Source: Ophioderma brevispina
Lineage: Eukaryota > Echinodermata > Ophiuroidea > Amphilepidida > Ophiodermatidae
NCBI GenBank assembly: GCA_023653785.1
Contig: JAMKCH010044230.1
Location: 1-64,000 of the forward strand
Reading direction: 5' to 3'
DNA: 64,000 nt
Translations under genes and position numbers: made by a program
The notes under the pieces: model-generated
Seen by the model: only the letters and a program-made list of their open reading frames with translations
The model's database searches: none
Told to the model about the DNA's origin: nothing
In this document: positions 12,770 to 22,762 of the stretch, one piece after another
Position numbering within the stretch: position 1 is the stretch's first letter
Layout of the letters: each line of letters starts with the position of its first letter

Positions 12770-12896
12770 GCCCATGATATACTTCCAGTCGCAGCGAGCG
12801 ATTTCTGCGCGTGAGCATGCGTAACACTTGATCTTGGTTCAGAATCCGCTATTGCGCATGCCAATCGCTCGCTGCAACTGGAAGTATATCATGGGC
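12770..12896. mobile_element. Short MITE, 127 bp
   Basis: Inverted ends of about 34 bp: GCCCATGATATACTTCCAGT on the left and ACTGGAAGTATATCATGGGC on the right, extending into CGCAGCGAGCGATT and AATCGCTCGCTGC with few mismatches. The loop is GC-rich and contains GAGCATGCG. No coding capacity. Confidence 0.8.
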
Positions 12897-12997
12897 TACA
12901 GTGTCTATTGTGGTTTCTTTTCGTGTAACTCTAAAAAGAATTCCTATTTCACGTGAGATGTTTTTTCTGCCGAACATCTGAGTTAGAGCGGGAGCAC

Positions 12998-14714
12998 GGA
13001 CCTGAAACATCATCGTTCATGTCCCACTACATCTAAGCTTTGACACCTTTGGTATATTTAGGATTTTTTTTGGGGGACCCTAGATATAAGCCAAAGTAGT
13101 TAGTTGGTCTCAAAATGCGGTGTCACTTTTTCAATAGGGGCCAAATTAAGTTTACACAAGGGTAATACTCCAATCATGTTGAAATGTATGCCATATTGTC
13201 CGTCTAGTCATAAGAATTCCAAAAATGTATAGTTTGCACCACTGGTTTTTGAGTTATTGGGTAAAAATGGCTAAGGTACAAGGTAAGGTAAGGTAAATTT
13301 CCATTTGTACAGGGGTCAAAATCAGAAGTTGCTCCAATTTTGGTAAAAAATGAAAGAAATTGCTTATCTAGATTAATGTGTCAAAATAAGGAATAGTTTG
13401 TAGCATTTGCAATCCATAGCTATCATGTTATGTGACAAAATAGGTCATGCGGCAACATAATCCAATTGGCACTGACCTTCTTTGCCCTAAAACCAACATA
13501 ACCAAAACTATACTTTTTGGAGTCCTCTTTCCTCAGGCAATAATTTGCAATTATTTATAATATAATGAGAGTAACTTTCAATGTTGACCCCCTGTACAAA
13601 TTGAGATTTGAAATTGGAATCCTTATGACTAAACGGACAATATGGAAAATGTTTCAACATGTTTGGAGTAGTTTAAAAGTTTGACCCCTGTGTAACCTTA
13701 AATTGGCCCCTATCTTTCTATCTTCCAATCAGTACATCACTCAGTAGTAGAGTATTGTCGTACTTGGTGCAAAAGGTGCTTGGTCACAGGAACAATTATC
13801 AACAAAATGTGCAGAAACAAAAGACTGGTGCAAGTAAAAAAAAGTCCATGTGGCTGGCTAGCGGAGTGTGAGTGGCTTCAGGCGGCTCCGGAAGATCTCC
13901 AGTGACTGAACTGAAACCACCGAGGCTGGTAGGGTGTTCCAGATGCAGGTGACACTTGGAAAGAAGCTGTGATGGTAGAGAGAATTCTACAGTGGTGTTG
14001 TTGCAGTTGGTGGTGGCCCCTAGTTTGGTCTGAAGAAAGATACTATATTGGAGCAGCAGGTATAGCAACAAGACAACTCATTATTCTATACAGCATAATG
14101 ACTTGCTGTGGGAGCGACGCTCATAAAGAATCTGCCAATGAAGTTGATGTAACATCTGGGTGACACTGTTCTTCTGTTTGTAATTATTCATCACAAATCT
14201 TTCGGCATGCCATTGCACCATATCAATCTGGGAAATCAGGTCCTTGGTGTGTGGATCGCACACTGATGAAGAATATTCAAGGGTGGGTCGAACATATGTC
14301 TTATAGGCCTGTTCCTTGATTTTTGACGGGCATTTCCTCAGATTTTGGCGAAGAAAGCCTAGGGTGCTGTCGCTTTTCTTACAGATGTTTGGATGTGGGG
14401 TTTCTAGCTGCGATTACCGTGGGATAGTGACGCCTAGGTACTTTGCCTCATCTACAGTGCGAAGAGCAGTCCCATGAATAGAATAAGGGGTTTCTCCAAG
14501 GATGTTATTGCGCTTGTTTGAGATTCTAAGCACTTCACATTTATCTGCGTTGAAAGCCATTAATCACTTCTTTTCCCACCTCTGAAGGTTGGCCCCTATT
14601 GAAAAAATTTCAATTTGAGACCACAAACTACCTTGTATTGATATAGAGGGTCCATACCAAAGGTGTCAAACCTTAGATGTAGGTGGGCATGAACGATCTC
14701 CTTAAATAAGGACC
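12998..14714. mobile_element. Fold-back element split by a retrotransposon
   Basis: Ends GGACCTGAAACATC..CGTTCATG (left) and CATGAACGAT..AATAAGGACC (right) are inverted. Inner landmarks also mirror: GACACCTTTGGTAT at 13040 against ATACCAAAGGTGTC near 14655, and TAAGAATTCCAAAAATG near 13212 against GGAATCCTTATG near 13616. The right arm is interrupted at 13714-14588 by a reverse-transcriptase fragment flanked by TTGGCCCCTAT on both sides. Without it the element would be about 830 bp, close to the relative at 5735-6601. Confidence 0.75.
13714..14588 (-). mobile_element. 5'-truncated non-LTR retrotransposon, RT C-terminus
   Basis: Read on the minus strand, about 14575 to 13830 encodes the end of a Jockey/CR1-superfamily reverse transcriptase. 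The reading begins MAFNADKCEVLRISNKRN, then the KYLGVT motif, CPSKIKEQAYKTYVRPTLEY, HTKDLISQIDMVQWHAERFV, and after a frame change a C-terminal string with WNTLP and FRSRL. A stop interrupts soon after YLGVT, and further frameshifts occur near 14080 and 13980. The piece is inserted in the fold-back element and is flanked by the 11-bp duplication TTGGCCCCTAT (13703-13713 and 14589-14599), as expected for target-primed insertion of a truncated copy. Confidence 0.85.
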
Positions 14715-14757
14715 CTATGGTATTTTGTTCCTGCTCTAAATATCGAATTATTAGTTA

Positions 14758-15114
14758 CCGTTGTGAAAGTAATTATATTCCGCCGGGAGCCACAGTCCGG
14801 GCTCCATAGACGAAATAATAAACGGACGGAATAAAGCGTGAAATTAATGATGCGTGAAGAGTCAACTGAATTGAGTGCCCTATTCTTTACAGTTGTAGCC
14901 GGACTGTGCATGAGTACGGCGGACTATAATTACTTCTACACCGGTGTGAAAGTAATTATCGTCCGCCGGGAGCCAGAGTCCGGGCTCCATAGACGACAAC
15001 GGAATAAAGCGTGAAACTAATGTTGCGAGAAGAGTCAACTGAATCGAGTGTCCAATTCTTTACCATTGTAGGCGGACTGCGAGTACAGCGGACTATAATT
15101 ACTTTTACACCAGT
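14758..15114 (-). repeat. ACCGGTGT palindromic module, head-to-tail dimer (copies 2 and 3)
   Basis: Two copies in the same (minus) orientation, 14758-14946 and 14939-15114, share a single ACACCGGTGTGAAAG boundary. Each contains GAGTCAACTGAAT, GGAATAAAGCGTGAAA and the GGGCTCCATAGACGA string. The open frame at 15011-15301 runs through the second copy and is not a gene. Confidence 0.8.
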
Positions 15115-15339
15115 ATTTTTCATAGTAGAATATGACGTGACCAGGGACGTGGCGTATCACCTATTATATAGTCAGCAGGAGCCCGTTGTCGAAATTCAGT
15201 CGTCATTCTACATACACTCATGCCTGAATTTATACAAAACAATCTGCAACACAAAAAAGTATATTAAATATTATGCAAGACATACGCATGAGTTAGTATA
15301 AACATAACCTCATAGGATTATGTATATGAATATCTTGAA

Positions 15340-15684
15340 GGGCACATGTGGTCACATGTGGTCATATGAGGGCACATGTGGTCCAGTGGATCAGCGCTCG
15401 GCCCGCACGCCAAAGGTTGTGGGTTCGAGCCCCGCTGGGGGCAATGTGTTTCGCCCTGAGTAAGGCGCTTTACCTCAATTACTCCTCTCTACCCGGGTGT
15501 ATAAATGGGTAGCGGTGTGGCAGGAGATATTGTCCTCCGGGCTCACAGTCCGGGAACAATGGTGAACAATAGGGTAATCGATTCAGTTGACTCTTCACGT
15601 AACATTAGTTTCACGCTTTATTCCGTTGTCGTCTATGGAGCCCAGACTATGAATCCTGCCGGACCATATCTCCTTTCACACCGG
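15340..15684 (+). mobile_element. tRNA-derived SINE joined to palindromic module, copy 2
   Basis: The head begins near 15369 with an A box TGGTCCAGTGG and a B box GGTTCGAGCCC at 15422. It is preceded by two extra partial copies of GGGCACATGTGGTCA (15340-15368). The SINE tail GTAAGGCGCTTTACCTCA, then CTCTACCCGGGTGTATAAAT is uninterrupted. At 15511 it passes directly into the 175-bp module (15511-15684), at the same tail position as in the 10-kb copy. Confidence 0.8.
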
Positions 15685-16229
15685 CATTATTCAATGCTGG
15701 GAAGCTAACAGACTCGCTGTAGAAGAGGTGATCCCACTACAGCAACATTATATGGTGGAGTCTGGCCCAATCGCTTCGAAAGAGAGATGGCCACTCCGTT
15801 CCTGTGTACACAGGTCCGTCCCCTTTAGCTATCTTGAACGGACAGACTCCTTGATCCTGAAGAAACCTGCAGCTAGCACGATTCGTCATGCCTTATAATG
15901 CGTCTGGCCCAAGGCTTTTTATCATTGTGTCTTTTACATACGCCGCTTGCATTATATGAGTGGCCTGTGGTAAAAAATAATACGATAAAACCCTAAAATT
16001 TAAAATCTCAAAGGACCAAACAAAAGTCGCATCCAACTGGGAAGCGGCTACCCTGCAGTGTGCTGCAGGCTGCAGCCCACTCCAAAAAATCGTTGTGCCC
16101 TCTGTCATATTTTTCTCAGTTTTACACTTAAACAGAAAACTTAGCAAAGGAGTTCAAAAGATACCGAGTATCATCTTTTTTTCCAGTAGTGGTATCCATG
16201 TTAACGTCATTCCTGATTTTTTTTTCAAG
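15685..16229. other. Unassigned stretch upstream of TIR exon
   Basis: No repeat recognised. One + strand frame stays open for about 55 codons (about 15721-15897) and another minus frame for 84 codons (15893-16147), neither with a known motif. The missing N-terminal part of the TIR domain would be expected upstream of 16230 but could not be located. Confidence 0.35.
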
Positions 16230-16331
16230 GCGGAGATACAGGTTCAAGCATGGCAAAAGCAGTAGAGGGCGCAGAAGTTGTGCTTATGTGTGTTTCGAAG
16301 AAATACCAAGGCAGCAAAAACTGTAAAGAAG
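16230..16331 (+). CDS. TIR-domain protein, internal exon
   Basis: A 102-bp exon with a strong acceptor (poly-T then CAAG) and donor GTATGT, phase 1 at both ends. It encodes GDTGSSMAKAVEGAEVVLMC followed by VSKKYQGSKNCKE, the central helix and strand of the TIR fold (the MA.AVE.A.VVL.C.S.KY..S.NC pattern of invertebrate TIR proteins). TIR domains act in receptor signalling or as NAD+ hydrolases; which applies cannot be told here, because the catalytic glutamate region is split and the N-terminal strand is missing. The last codon GAA plus G joins in frame with the exon at 20209, giving NCKEEAEYADEL. No frame damage in this exon. Confidence 0.75.
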
Positions 16332-16659
16332 GTATGTTGACTTCAGAGCATTCCCTTGGGGTCTATGGATTGATGAAATTTTTGTCTTAATTTTGTCTTT
16401 ATCGGTGTCACCTTCATTTCCTATGGCAAAAGCGTCCTCGTCGCGGCCCTGGTACAGCCATTCCTGCGGTTTAATCTTCGTATTTATTTTATATTCCTAT
16501 AAACTGCCGGCTATGCTCACTAATTTTGCTTTTTTATATTCTCTTAAGGTTTTAAATTGTTAATATTTGCATTGTTATATTTGATCAGCTGTCTATGCCA
16601 TTATACTTGTGTCTTTTTTTGAAGGCCGGCATTTAGACGTGTTCGCTGACCTTGACCTG

Positions 16660-16890
16660 CTGAACACAGCTCTGATCCTTTTTACCAGCACTTCTTGTAT
16701 AAGCTATCTGTAATTTGTATTCTTTGTATTAACTATCTGTTATTTGTATTAAGAAATTGTAATTTAATTCTTAGCTGAACACAGCTCTGATCCTTTTTAC
16801 CAGCACTTCTTGTATAAGCTATCTGTAATTTGTATTCTTTACTATTACTATCTTTAATTTTGTATTTAAGAAATTGTAATTTAATTCTTA
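16660..16890 (+). repeat. Tandem duplication, 115-bp period
   Basis: The string CTGAACACAGCTCTGATCCT, followed by about 65 bp of the same sequence, occurs at 16660 and again at 16775. It lies just upstream of the CR1-like element and may be part of that element's 5' untranslated region or a local duplication in the intron. Confidence 0.75.
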
Positions 16891-16929
16891 TTTAGTTTTT
16901 CTGTAATTGTGGTTTTGGGAGCTGATTAT

Positions 16930-19806
16930 GAATTCATTAGACATGGAGCCCATCGGGGAGGGAAGCACATGAAACGTAGAATCATGCCAGTAGTGACGTC
17001 CCGTCACCAAACATTCAACAGGGATGATCGTACCTTACCATTCCACATTCCCGGGCCAACACTGATAATTTAATCCATATATTTACCATCCATGACGCCG
17101 ACCGCATCTCAGCTAGTCCAGACATTCTAAAAACCAAAAATGATCCCATCATGACTGAGTAGTCAACACGGAACTCCAGCAGCATCCGTGACATTCCTAA
17201 CATAATGAACATTTTCTCACATCCGTTTATGGAATGCCCGTTCTGTCCGTAAAAAGACGGTCCTATTTATGAACATTATTTAAAATGATGTGACACATTT
17301 TTGTGATAACTGACACCTGGTTGGCTGAAAGCGATCCTGTGGTCATTGCTGAGATGCTGCCTGAGGGATATTCCTTCCTGCACTTTCCCAGGAAGTCTGA
17401 TGACCATGGTGGTTGTTGGGATAATCCACAAAACTTGCCTAAACATTCAAAATACACCCACAGGCATTAATACACCTTCTTTTGAGCATGCTTGTGTGGT
17501 AATAAACAAAATATTTAGACTCATCTGTTATCGTCCACCACCTTCAGGAAATGGTCCTCAAAATAAGTCAATTCTTAATTGAGTTTGATACTTTCCTTAA
17601 TGAGATTGCTCTTGTTCCCGCTAAAACGATACTGCTGGGTGATTTCAACGTGCATGTTGACCTCCCCGCTAAACCGGAGTCTTTCCACTTTTGGAGATCC
17701 TGGCTGCTAATGGTTTTCATCAGCATATCTATGGCCATACCCATAAAGATGGTCACACTATGGACCTGATCATATCTCTTCTGAAGATTGTGTTAGGTTG
17801 CTGGGTTGGGACCTCTTGCCGGCTAGGCTCTGATCATCGTTTGATAATTGTACGATAGCATTCCAGAAATCACCACTCCTGAGAACTATTTTGGCACCAT
17901 CAGAAATATAAAGAATAGTGACAAGGACTCTTTCTCAATGACATTTCATCCCTGATTGGCATTCTTTTACCTTCGTGAGGGCTCAGTTGATGAGGTGCTT
18001 GGTTAATTTGAGGAGTCTTTAATTAGTGTACTCGATTCCCATTCACCTCCTCACAGCGTTCCCGCATTAATTAGACCACGATCCCCTTGTTTAATAAACG
18101 AGATATTGATGATGCCAGACGTGAACGTTGACGTTTAGAGAAAATGGTACAACTAGAAACAGTGTCGATCTGGATGCATACACTGTCAAGTCAGCAGTGA
18201 CTGGTAAACTCCTTCATCATGCTAAGTGAGGTTTATATTAGACGAGAACAATTAGAAAAAATGCTAACAACAAAACATGTTTTCTAAACTACTCTGAAAT
18301 AGGTTCTAACCCCAACACTTCACCAACTTCCTAACTGAATTCGCCAGTTACTGACTAAGTAGCTCATTGGCCAGGTTTTTCAGCGACATGGTATACAAAA
18401 TCAGACGGGACCTTGATAATTAAATCCAGGTCCAACTCGCATGAATTATCCAAGCGGACAATACTTGATGAGACCGTTTCCAATACATGAGTTTATCCAG
18501 TCACTGTTGAAGAGCTAACCAGGTGATTATGGTCAAACCTCCATCAAAATCATGTTTCCTGAGACACCCATTCCATTAGTGGTTACTTAGGAGAATGTTG
18601 CAACTCTGTCTGAGCCACTAACACTGATCATTAACAAGTCTATCCGCACTGGGTGTTTTCCCAGCTAAGCTCCGGGAAGCTTCCTGACAACCCTTCTCAA
18701 AACGCCTTCCCTATAGACAAAGAGGTGCTCAAAAACTATCGCCCTGTGTCCAAAAATATTCTGCGTGTCAAATCTTAAGTTCATGGAGAAAATAGTGTTG
18801 CCAGATAAATGATCATCCTTGTCTCCAATGACTTAAATGAGACGTTTTCAGTTAGCTTTACAAAGACACGTACACAGCACCACTGAACGCACTTCTGCGT
18901 TTCAAGACCGATATCCCTCACTGCAATTCAACAACAGTAAAGGCAGTGCTATTGTTGCTGCTAGATCTTTCTGCAAGCTTTTGATACAGTTGATCATGGC
19001 ATTCTTTTGGATAGGTTACGTGCACCCCAGACACTTTCAAATTCAAGGTACTGCCTTACGTGAATTCGGGTCTTCCTGCAGAACCGCTCTCTTTTCGTCT
19101 GCGCATTGGGGATGCAATTTCAAACAAGCATCATCCTCCCTTTCTGTCTTCCCCTCAGGAATCTGTGGTCGGGACTCTCTTTTTCATAATGTACACAGAC
19201 TGTATCGCATCAGCATCATCATCCGGACACACTATTGCTTACCACATGATGCTGATGATTATGCACTCTATTGACATTTTATCCTAAGATTGATGGTGAA
19301 GCCAACATTCTTCAAAAGACTCCTCTTTGGTATTGAGAAATCAGTAGAGTGGATGCGCTGTAAAACTCAAATGTATGATGAAAAGACAGAATTTTTCATC
19401 GCCAAAAAAAAATGTTTTTCATCCTATTACACAAGTCGCCTCAAAAAAGATATTACCATCAGCGTCGGGACAAGTGGATGTTCCCAGTCCTCGGCAATTA
19501 GAAACCTTTGTGTAGTGTTGATCAGACAATGTCTATGACTGAGCATGTAAAGGTCACATTAGTCTGTTAACTTCCCCATCGCAATATTTACCGATCCGCC
19601 GCTTTATCCGAGCATTTGGAGTTGTCATCATCTCGTCCGTTCACTGATTTATCTCGCATTGACTATTGCCAATTCACTTTTGTATGGAAGGTCGGCCAGA
19701 GATCGGAGTAAACGTCAGATTTTTGCAGAATATAGTCAGCCAGGCCGGGTGTTCAGAATCTGATAGAAGGACCCCAGCCACACCACTCCTAAAAGAGCTC
19801 CATTGA
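16930..19806 (+). mobile_element. Dead CR1/L2-like non-LTR retrotransposon
   Basis: Remnant of ORF2 in several frames. The endonuclease starts near 17227 with LWNARSVRKKT, followed by PEGYSF and, near 17632, the ILLGDFNVHVD motif; the HGHTMDL and GSDHR endonuclease strings follow. The reverse transcriptase shows NYRPVSK near 18731, NNSKGSAIVA near 18930, GxLFFIMYTD near 19170 and a degraded active site DADDYALY near 19255. The C-terminal SRIDYCQ string is near 19650 and HTTP..K near 19785. Many stops and frameshifts, including substitutions, mark genuine decay. It sits inside the TIR gene intron in the gene's orientation. Ends and any target duplication were not resolved. Confidence 0.85.
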
Positions 19807-19844
19807 ATCTCCGGAACCACTCAATCAGGGAACCAACCAAACGC

Positions 19845-20050
19845 TGGGAACCACAAAACAAATTGAACCACCCAGTCACTAATTCTCCCCCCACTACCCA
19901 CCCCCACCACCACAATTACCAAACCCCCACCACCATTACCAACAGCACCTCAACCATCAACAACCATTACCAACACACCCACCCCCATCACCCGTCATCA
20001 CAACACCAATGTATACCCCATTTTAAATCATCACCACCGCAACCCATTCA
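19845..20050 (+). repeat. CCA/CAC-rich low-complexity tract
   Basis: Irregular runs of CCCACCACCACAATTACC-type sequence. The 111-codon open frame across it (His/Thr/Pro-rich) is a translation of this simple sequence. Confidence 0.8.
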
Positions 20051-20074
20051 GACCAAACAAATCCTGACAAAACC

Positions 20075-20195
20075 AAACATAGAAGTGTATTTTGGGGATA
20101 AAACACAGTGCATACACGATAAGTATAGTTGTAAATGACCAACTCAAAATTGATGTTGAAATAATACTGTGATGATTATAGAAGGCCTCCTTTTC
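20075..20195 (+). repeat. GGCCTCCTT-ended repeat family, copy 2
   Basis: Matches the right part of the 5430-5720 copy: GAAGTGTATTTTGGGGATAA, then CTCAAAATTGATGTTGAA, ending GATGATTATAGAAGGCCTCC. Its terminal pyrimidine-rich end lies immediately before the TIR exon acceptor at 20208. Confidence 0.75.
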
Positions 20196-20208
20196 TCTCG
20201 TTTAACAG

Positions 20209-20377
20209 AAGCAGAATATGCTGATGAACTAACCAAACGATAATTCCCTGGATGATGGAGGATCGTATCAAGCCTTCCGATTGGTTGGGCCCTGCTGATG
20301 GGTAAGAAATTGTACTAACCGATGTCCAAAACGATGCAGAATGGAGAAACATTTCCAGCCTGATTTCGAGCACTTGA
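20209..20377 (+). CDS. TIR-domain protein, C-terminal exon with frameshifts
   Basis: Acceptor TCTCTCGTTTAACAG precedes AAGCAGAATATGC. Spliced to the 16331 donor it reads NCKEEAEYADELTKR, the classic EAEYA segment of TIR domains. It continues in shifted frames as FPWMMEDRIKPSDWLG, then LLMGKKLY, then LTDVQNDAEWRNISSLISS and a TGA at 20375. All expected TIR landmarks are present (the MMED..KP..WLG..LG.KLY pattern and the C-terminal helix), but about three single-base frame changes separate them. Either this is a recent pseudogene or, more likely given the intact residues, the assembly has indel errors. The 3.9-kb intron upstream holds the CR1-like element. Confidence 0.7.
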
Positions 20378-20789
20378 GATAAGGAAAAATCGTTGGAGTG
20401 GGTAGGTTAGCACTTTTATCATTATTCATACGTACAAAGATAGGACCATGCCGAGGCCATGCGCGCGGGGAAACCAAAAATCCGGCCGAAATTCAGTCCG
20501 AAAAGGGTAACCCCCCAATTTACTATAAAATTAGATACAATTAATAGTTCATTTATTTTCTTAGTTACATACGAAAATAATTACAGCAATCATGTCCCTC
20601 TCAAAAAGCTAAATGGATATTTTTTTAGTAATAAATCAGATTTGTACGTGTACGATCCTTTATTTTAAACTTACACTTGTTTGATATATACTGTTCTAAA
20701 TTTTGGGGTTCGATATAACACTGCCATTCATTTTTACTTCAAAGTTGTTGAAAATGCTCACGGATTATTTTTAAACCTTTTAACCTCAG
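20378..20789. other. Spacer between TIR and RING segments
   Basis: No repeat or exon motif recognised. A + strand open frame at 20459-20668 has no recognisable domain. Confidence 0.4.
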
Positions 20790-21235
20790 CAAAGTGGACC
20801 CCAGTAAAACGTAGCGGAAGTAAGGCTCTGAATGTTCATTGTTTGGCGCGATTCAAGAACCCCAAGACGTACCGTGTCTGCATAGCTTCTGCACGGAATG
20901 CCTCGTCAAGTTAGCACCGCCGGGTAAAAGGCGATCAGTTGTCCACAATGCCGTAAAAAAAGCACATTGTACCAGGCGGGTGAGTGTACCCAGTTCCAAA
21001 ACCAAATTTCCCTGAAGGAACTTCGGGAAAGAAGAGGCAATGCGACGAACTTACTGGTGGGGGTGCGAGTTCCCTTGCACTTGTTGTGAAGTGGGAAAGA
21101 CTTGTGAGTCTCGGCAGAGTGAAGATTGTAAATGTACAAGGTCGTGAAGGCCTTAAGCACACAGGCGTTTCAGACACTCACTGACCATAAAAGTTTTGGT
21201 CTTCGAAACAAAGCGAAGTAATTAATCCTAGTTCT
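20790..21235 (+). CDS. TRIM-like RING finger plus B-box, frameshifted
   Basis: A C3HC4 RING is readable in three frames: CLARFKNPKT from 20842, then PCLHSFCTECLVKLAPPGK (C at 20875, H 20881, C 20890, C 20899), then ISCPQCRKKST with C at 20940 and 20949. A B-box follows from 21064: PCTCCEVGKTCESR, several Cys, then AHRRFRHSL near 21158 and a stop at about 21229. RING plus B-box is the N-terminal half of TRIM E3 ubiquitin ligases; the coiled coil and C-terminal domain are not seen. The first RING Cys pair has lost a base. Frame breaks are single-base and the zinc ligands are otherwise kept. Same strand as the TIR exons; one gene or two cannot be decided. Confidence 0.75.
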
Positions 21236-21696
21236 TTTTCAACATTATTAATTAAAAAAACATACGCCAAGTTAGATTTGTAGTAGTAGAAAATTTGTGT
21301 GTAAAGATTAGACACGAAAGTTTGAAATGTATTCACTATGTCACAGGTTGGACCCATCTACGCCAAACCAAGGCTAAAACAAGGCTGCCAAGAAGTATAG
21401 CCTGAGTTTGAAATGGATGTAAATGATTGGGAACTCTTTGACCACGATGTATTGTGAAGATCACAGCACTCCTCTCCTCATGTCTGGATGCAGGTATGAA
21501 GCTCATAGAAATTGCGATCTACGTAACTAACAACTCTTGAGCCTGAGATTGATGTCTCGTAGTTCCTCTAGTAGGTACAGAGAATTTTAATTAGTACCCT
21601 TCGTTAAAGAATTTGGTTATGCCACTGTTAACCAGAACTAATTAATCATATCCTGAAAATGTTTACACTTTATCGGGGTGATCAGATAGTGGGCAG

Positions 21697-21803
21697 TCGG
21701 CCATGGTAAGACATTATCTGGCGTGTCTTGAGAAGCTGGAAGAAGAGTGTGTAGTATGTGAAGATGACTTGGCAAAGAGGCAACTACAAGTGGGGAATGT
21801 CTT
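21697..21803 (+). CDS. Candidate TPR-protein exon A
   Basis: An open stretch with acceptor-like GTGGGCAG and donor GTAAGT. From ATG 21703 it encodes MVRHYLACLEKLEEECVVCE then DDLAKRQLQVGNV, Glu/Leu-rich and helix-forming. It ends in phase 2, and joining to 22358 gives NVFKQAGQYQKAVEGY, a good tetratricopeptide helix. This phase match is the main support. The protein family is not identified. Confidence 0.5.
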
Positions 21804-22357
21804 GTAAGTTGTTTTCAGTTTTTGTCTAAAATAAATAACAGGGATTGAGGAGATGATTTCATTGTCCACCATAATTGCTGATGTTCATCGTGATGATAAC
21901 ACAAATGAAATAAAAAGAAGAGGTCACACAACTAAAGAGACAAACTCCTCTCCCCCTCTCTCTCCTTCTCCGTGTACTACCATTTCTCCGGAAAATGTCC
22001 AAAAATACTGTTTAAACGCTTCGTAACAAAAACAGAATTGTGTTCATTCAGGGTGAATGACAAACTTAAAATGTTCATAATAAAGAGGGTCATAAGTATA
22101 CCAGTAATAACAAAACATGTCATTTTTTTGGCTTGAACCTCTGTGCATCCCTTCTTGAAAAAAAATAAAAATAAGAGCAATCCAGGTTTATTGACTTCTG
22201 AAGATGCATGCGTGAAATAATTATGATGTTGGGTTGGATTATGAGTGAATAGGGCATCGGAAATACATTTTTGATGGATTATGCAGTGAAAGTATTTTAA
22301 GTTTGTGTTTCTCTCTTTTTTGTGAGTATTTCTTATTACTTATATTTTGTTTTACAG

Positions 22358-22492
22358 CAAACAGGCAGGTCAATATCAGAAGGCCGTCGAGGGGTACTTG
22401 AGAAAGCTTTGAAAACAGAGTTGGAAGAACTTGGTGGACGTCCAGAATGGCTGGCAGATCTCTATCACTTGCCGACGCCTATATATGAAGAG
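22358..22492 (+). CDS. Candidate TPR-protein exon B, one frameshift
   Basis: Acceptor TTTTGTTTTACAG and donor GTACGT delimit 135 bp. The frame from exon A gives AGQYQKAVEGYLRK and then a TGA at 22410; one base off, the second frame gives ALKTELEELGGRPEWLADLY and then HLPTPIYEE up to the donor. The combined pattern fits a tetratricopeptide helix pair, a protein-protein interaction fold. The single frame change resembles those in the RING and TIR exons. No downstream exon was found. It could be a pseudogene. Confidence 0.55.
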
Positions 22493-22762
22493 GTACGTCA
22501 CGCTTATCTAAGTCCTCCAGACTCATAGCAAATGAACCTTATATAGTTACTCCCTACCCCCCCCCTCAATTTCAACGGCAAAATCATTTATGCTTTTGCT
22601 GAAATGCATAGTGCGTGAGTACAAAGTTTTTTTTTTTTTAGGATTTCCCGCCCAAACCACGTTCAGTAGTACACCTACTCTACTTTCTTTCTTTGGTCAA
22701 ATATCATTTATGTAAGGAAAGGTCTTGTATTACCTTAATCGAAAGGGACAACGGCGGATAAG

